From CAYWFU01 sp964457585 (GTDB lineage: Bacteria > JACRDZ01): a stretch of 64,000 bases of DNA. Made by a program: the position numbers and the translations under genes. The notes beneath the pieces are model-generated. The model was not told the DNA's origin and did no database searches. It saw only the letters and a list, made by a program, of their open reading frames with translations. This document shows, piece by piece, positions 62,179 through 64,000 of the stretch; the stretch's first letter is position 1; every line of letters starts with the position of its first letter. The DNA lies in the NCBI GenBank assembly GCA_964457585.1, contig CAYWFU010000007.1, positions 12,583-76,582 of the forward strand. Direction: 5' to 3'.

Positions 62179-63948
62179 ATGATTAATAAAAAAATATATA
62201 TTTTGATAATTATTTTTAATATACTTTTTTTTGTTAAATTTTCATTATCTGAAGAAAATTTAACTCCACCTGACCTCAAGGCACTATTACCTAAAATGGA
62301 AAAAAAAGAAGCAGGATTGGATTTATCAAATGTACTCATGAGAGAAGGGGGGGCAGATGGTGCTCCAAATATTCATGCTTTTTTAGGTTGTGAATTTTGT
62401 CATTCTTCTATACCTGAAAAAGGATTTGATAAAACTCAAAAAACCGAATTAATTGTATACAATACTGAATCAGCTTTATGTGAAGCCTGTCATGTGAAAG
62501 AATGTTTACATCTTTCTGAAATAGACCCCCTAATTCTAAAACCACCTATGCAGGTGCCAAATAATTTACCGCTTGGTATCAAAGGAAAATCAAAAGGTAA
62601 AATTACCTGTATGACCTGTCATTATATACATGGAGATACTTTCGTGAATCAATTAATTCGCGGATTTCCTTTTTCAAGTAAAGATATAAATGTTCTTTAC
62701 GCAACCAGATTGGATTTTTGCGCTGCCTGTCATGGAAGAAATGAAAATACTGAAAATGAAAAAATAGGTGCTATATGGAAAATACATAGATCTTATAAAG
62801 AGAATAAATATTGTGATTTTTGTCATAAAACAAATAATGCGGATGAATTAAATAAGATACTAAAAATTAATAAGAAAAAAGAGCGTGATGAAAAAACATT
62901 AACCAGTTTAAGAAGTACAATAAAAGCATTATGCGCTTATTGTCATATTGATCAAGCTGGCGCTGGCAAGCAGCATTTTTTAGCAGTGAATGCTTTTGCT
63001 GACAAAAATATAAAAGAAAACCTTGATGATCTGGGAATGCCAATTCTGGATGGAAAGTTTACCTGCATTACCTGTCATGATTCGCATGGTTTATCAGTAA
63101 ATACAGGGCATTATTTACGAGGAGCATATTTACAGGTAGCAACCCGCTCAGCACGAGTTAATCCCCATCGGCGTAAAGATTTTTGTTTATCATGTCATGT
63201 AAAATATGATATCAATGGAAAAGTTACAGAATTAAAATTCAGCGGTGATTTAATTAAAATATGCACATGGTGTCATGATGGTAAGCAGGCGCGTAATGAT
63301 ATTCATCCGGTAAATATAGTTTTAAAAGAAAGTGATTATATGAAAAAACCGGCTGACCTTATTGTAACTGCAGAAGGTAAATTAACCTGTTTTACCTGTC
63401 ACTATACAGGATATGGCGATTGCGAAAAAAATCAGGAGGATGCCAAAAAAGCAGAAGATTTAATTAATAAAACACATCTCAGAGGATGGCCATATGAAAC
63501 CAGATGGGATGAGTGTTATAGATGCCATGTTAAAAAGGAATTTAAAAAATTTAATGCACATTATCAGATTGACTCAACTTCAGGCAAAATAGTAGAAGAG
63601 TCATGCTTATTCTGTCATTCTTCACGTCCGGAAATAGAAATAGCAGGTAAGGAAAAAGTTAAATTTAAAGGTATAGTTTTATTTATATGTCTTGGATGCC
63701 ATCCAGATACACCTCATCCAGGCAGAATTGGGGGAAAAGGAGTAAATCATCTTGTAAAACCAATTGCAGTACCGGGTAAATTTAAAGTTCCTGATAGTAT
63801 TCCGTTGAGTGATAGAGAACGTCTTCATTGTGGTTCCTGTCATAACCCGCATCCTAAGGGACTTTTGAAAGCAGCTATGGGTAAAGGCGCAGGAGCTTAT
63901 GAAAGAAAACGATTTGAGAAATGTACGGATTGTCATATATCAAAGTAG
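62179..63948 (+). CDS. Periplasmic multihaem cytochrome c with fifteen CxxCH motifs
   Basis: This 589-residue protein has a signal peptide (MINKKIYILIIIFNILFFVK) and fifteen CxxCH haem-binding motifs spread over its length, the last in CTDCHISK at the C-terminus. Three modules repeat the form GK(I/F/L)TC-x-TCH followed by a His-rich segment (GKITCMTCHYIHG, GKFTCITCHDSHG, GKLTCFTCHYTGYG). Several extra His (HPVN, THLRGW, NAHY) could be distal ligands. Such proteins carry electrons between the inner membrane and extracellular or periplasmic acceptors. No maturation genes are in view. It follows tonB by 44 bases. Confidence 0.88.
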   Translation: MINKKIYILIIIFNILFFVKFSLSEENLTPPDLKALLPKMEKKEAGLDLSNVLMREGGADGAPNIHAFLGCEFCHSSIPEKGFDKTQKTELIVYNTESALCEACHVKECLHLSEIDPLILKPPMQVPNNLPLGIKGKSKGKITCMTCHYIHGDTFVNQLIRGFPFSSKDINVLYATRLDFCAACHGRNENTENEKIGAIWKIHRSYKENKYCDFCHKTNNADELNKILKINKKKERDEKTLTSLRSTIKALCAYCHIDQAGAGKQHFLAVNAFADKNIKENLDDLGMPILDGKFTCITCHDSHGLSVNTGHYLRGAYLQVATRSARVNPHRRKDFCLSCHVKYDINGKVTELKFSGDLIKICTWCHDGKQARNDIHPVNIVLKESDYMKKPADLIVTAEGKLTCFTCHYTGYGDCEKNQEDAKKAEDLINKTHLRGWPYETRWDECYRCHVKKEFKKFNAHYQIDSTSGKIVEESCLFCHSSRPEIEIAGKEKVKFKGIVLFICLGCHPDTPHPGRIGGKGVNHLVKPIAVPGKFKVPDSIPLSDRERLHCGSCHNPHPKGLLKAAMGKGAGAYERKRFEKCTDCHISK

Positions 63949-63964
63949 GAGATGATATGAAAGA

Positions 63965-63994
63965 TTGAGGTTGAGGTTGAGGTTGAGGTTGAGG
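63965..63994 (+). repeat. TTGAGG hexamer tandem repeat
   Basis: Five perfect copies of TTGAGG run to six bases short of the window edge. The gene-free stretch continues beyond the window, so its full extent is unknown. Confidence 0.85.
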
Positions 63995-64000
63995 AAAGAT

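Noticed and set aside
1..64000. tRNA, rRNA, phage or transposase genes
   Set aside because: No cloverleaf-like segments with T-loop consensus, rRNA-like blocks or transposase motifs were recognised on reading the gaps; a covariance search would be needed to be certain.

Overview
The window is AT-rich bacterial DNA (GC roughly 30% by eye) from a diderm, Gram-negative-type organism. It encodes O-antigen/capsule-type enzymes, an undecaprenyl-phosphate sugar transferase, ExbB/ExbD/TonB, an outer-membrane beta-barrel and a periplasmic multihaem cytochrome. The haem protein and the many radical SAM enzymes suggest an anaerobic or facultative lifestyle. No rRNA, tRNA, CRISPR array, transposase or phage gene was seen, and nothing fixes the phylum.

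Region 1 (about 40-46649, all on the + strand, tightly packed, many ATGA/TAATG overlaps) is a very large surface-polysaccharide locus already in progress at the left edge. It opens with a SPASM radical SAM enzyme and HisH/HisF paralogues (40-2407). A pseudaminic-acid-type block follows (pseG, formyltransferase, LmbE deacetylase, pseH, pseI; 2410-6472). Next is a second, non-canonical ulosonic-acid cassette (7347-13344): a glycosyltransferase-KdsC phosphatase fusion, a short NeuB-like synthase, a GSA-type aminotransferase, a TIM-barrel epimerase-like protein, a CMP-sugar synthetase and an SDR. It continues with a Wzy-like polymerase, acyl- and methyltransferases, several glycosyltransferases, and four cobalamin-binding-type radical SAM proteins (18299, 21044, 33680, 40120). 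Also present are a CDP-glucose-derived deoxysugar block (28126-31548), an ABC exporter, a bi-domain dehydrogenase next to a glucuronyl-C5-epimerase-like protein (36889-40106), WbuB-like and WecB proteins, a Uma2 nuclease-like protein, GmhA, and the initiating sugar-phosphate transferase (45279-46649).

Region 2 (46670-54495) has unrelated genes on both strands: a GspM/PilO-like protein, MazG, a small membrane protein, a 1391-residue lipoprotein with six Ig-like and fourteen RCC1-type repeats, and a GT-C-like membrane protein.

Region 3 (54621-63948, + strand) looks like an envelope module: a 1003-residue TPR protein, a plug-less beta-barrel with a TonB-box-like N-terminus, ExbB, ExbD, TonB and a 15-haem c-type cytochrome.

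Self-complementary intergenic repeats are scattered throughout. They include a roughly 365-bp mosaic palindrome built on the heptamer GCTCAAT, two identical 28-bp perfect palindromes (one supplies the stop codons of two convergent genes), a 25-bp inverted repeat, a hairpin family with compensatory stem changes, and a 600-bp stretch of stacked inverted repeats.
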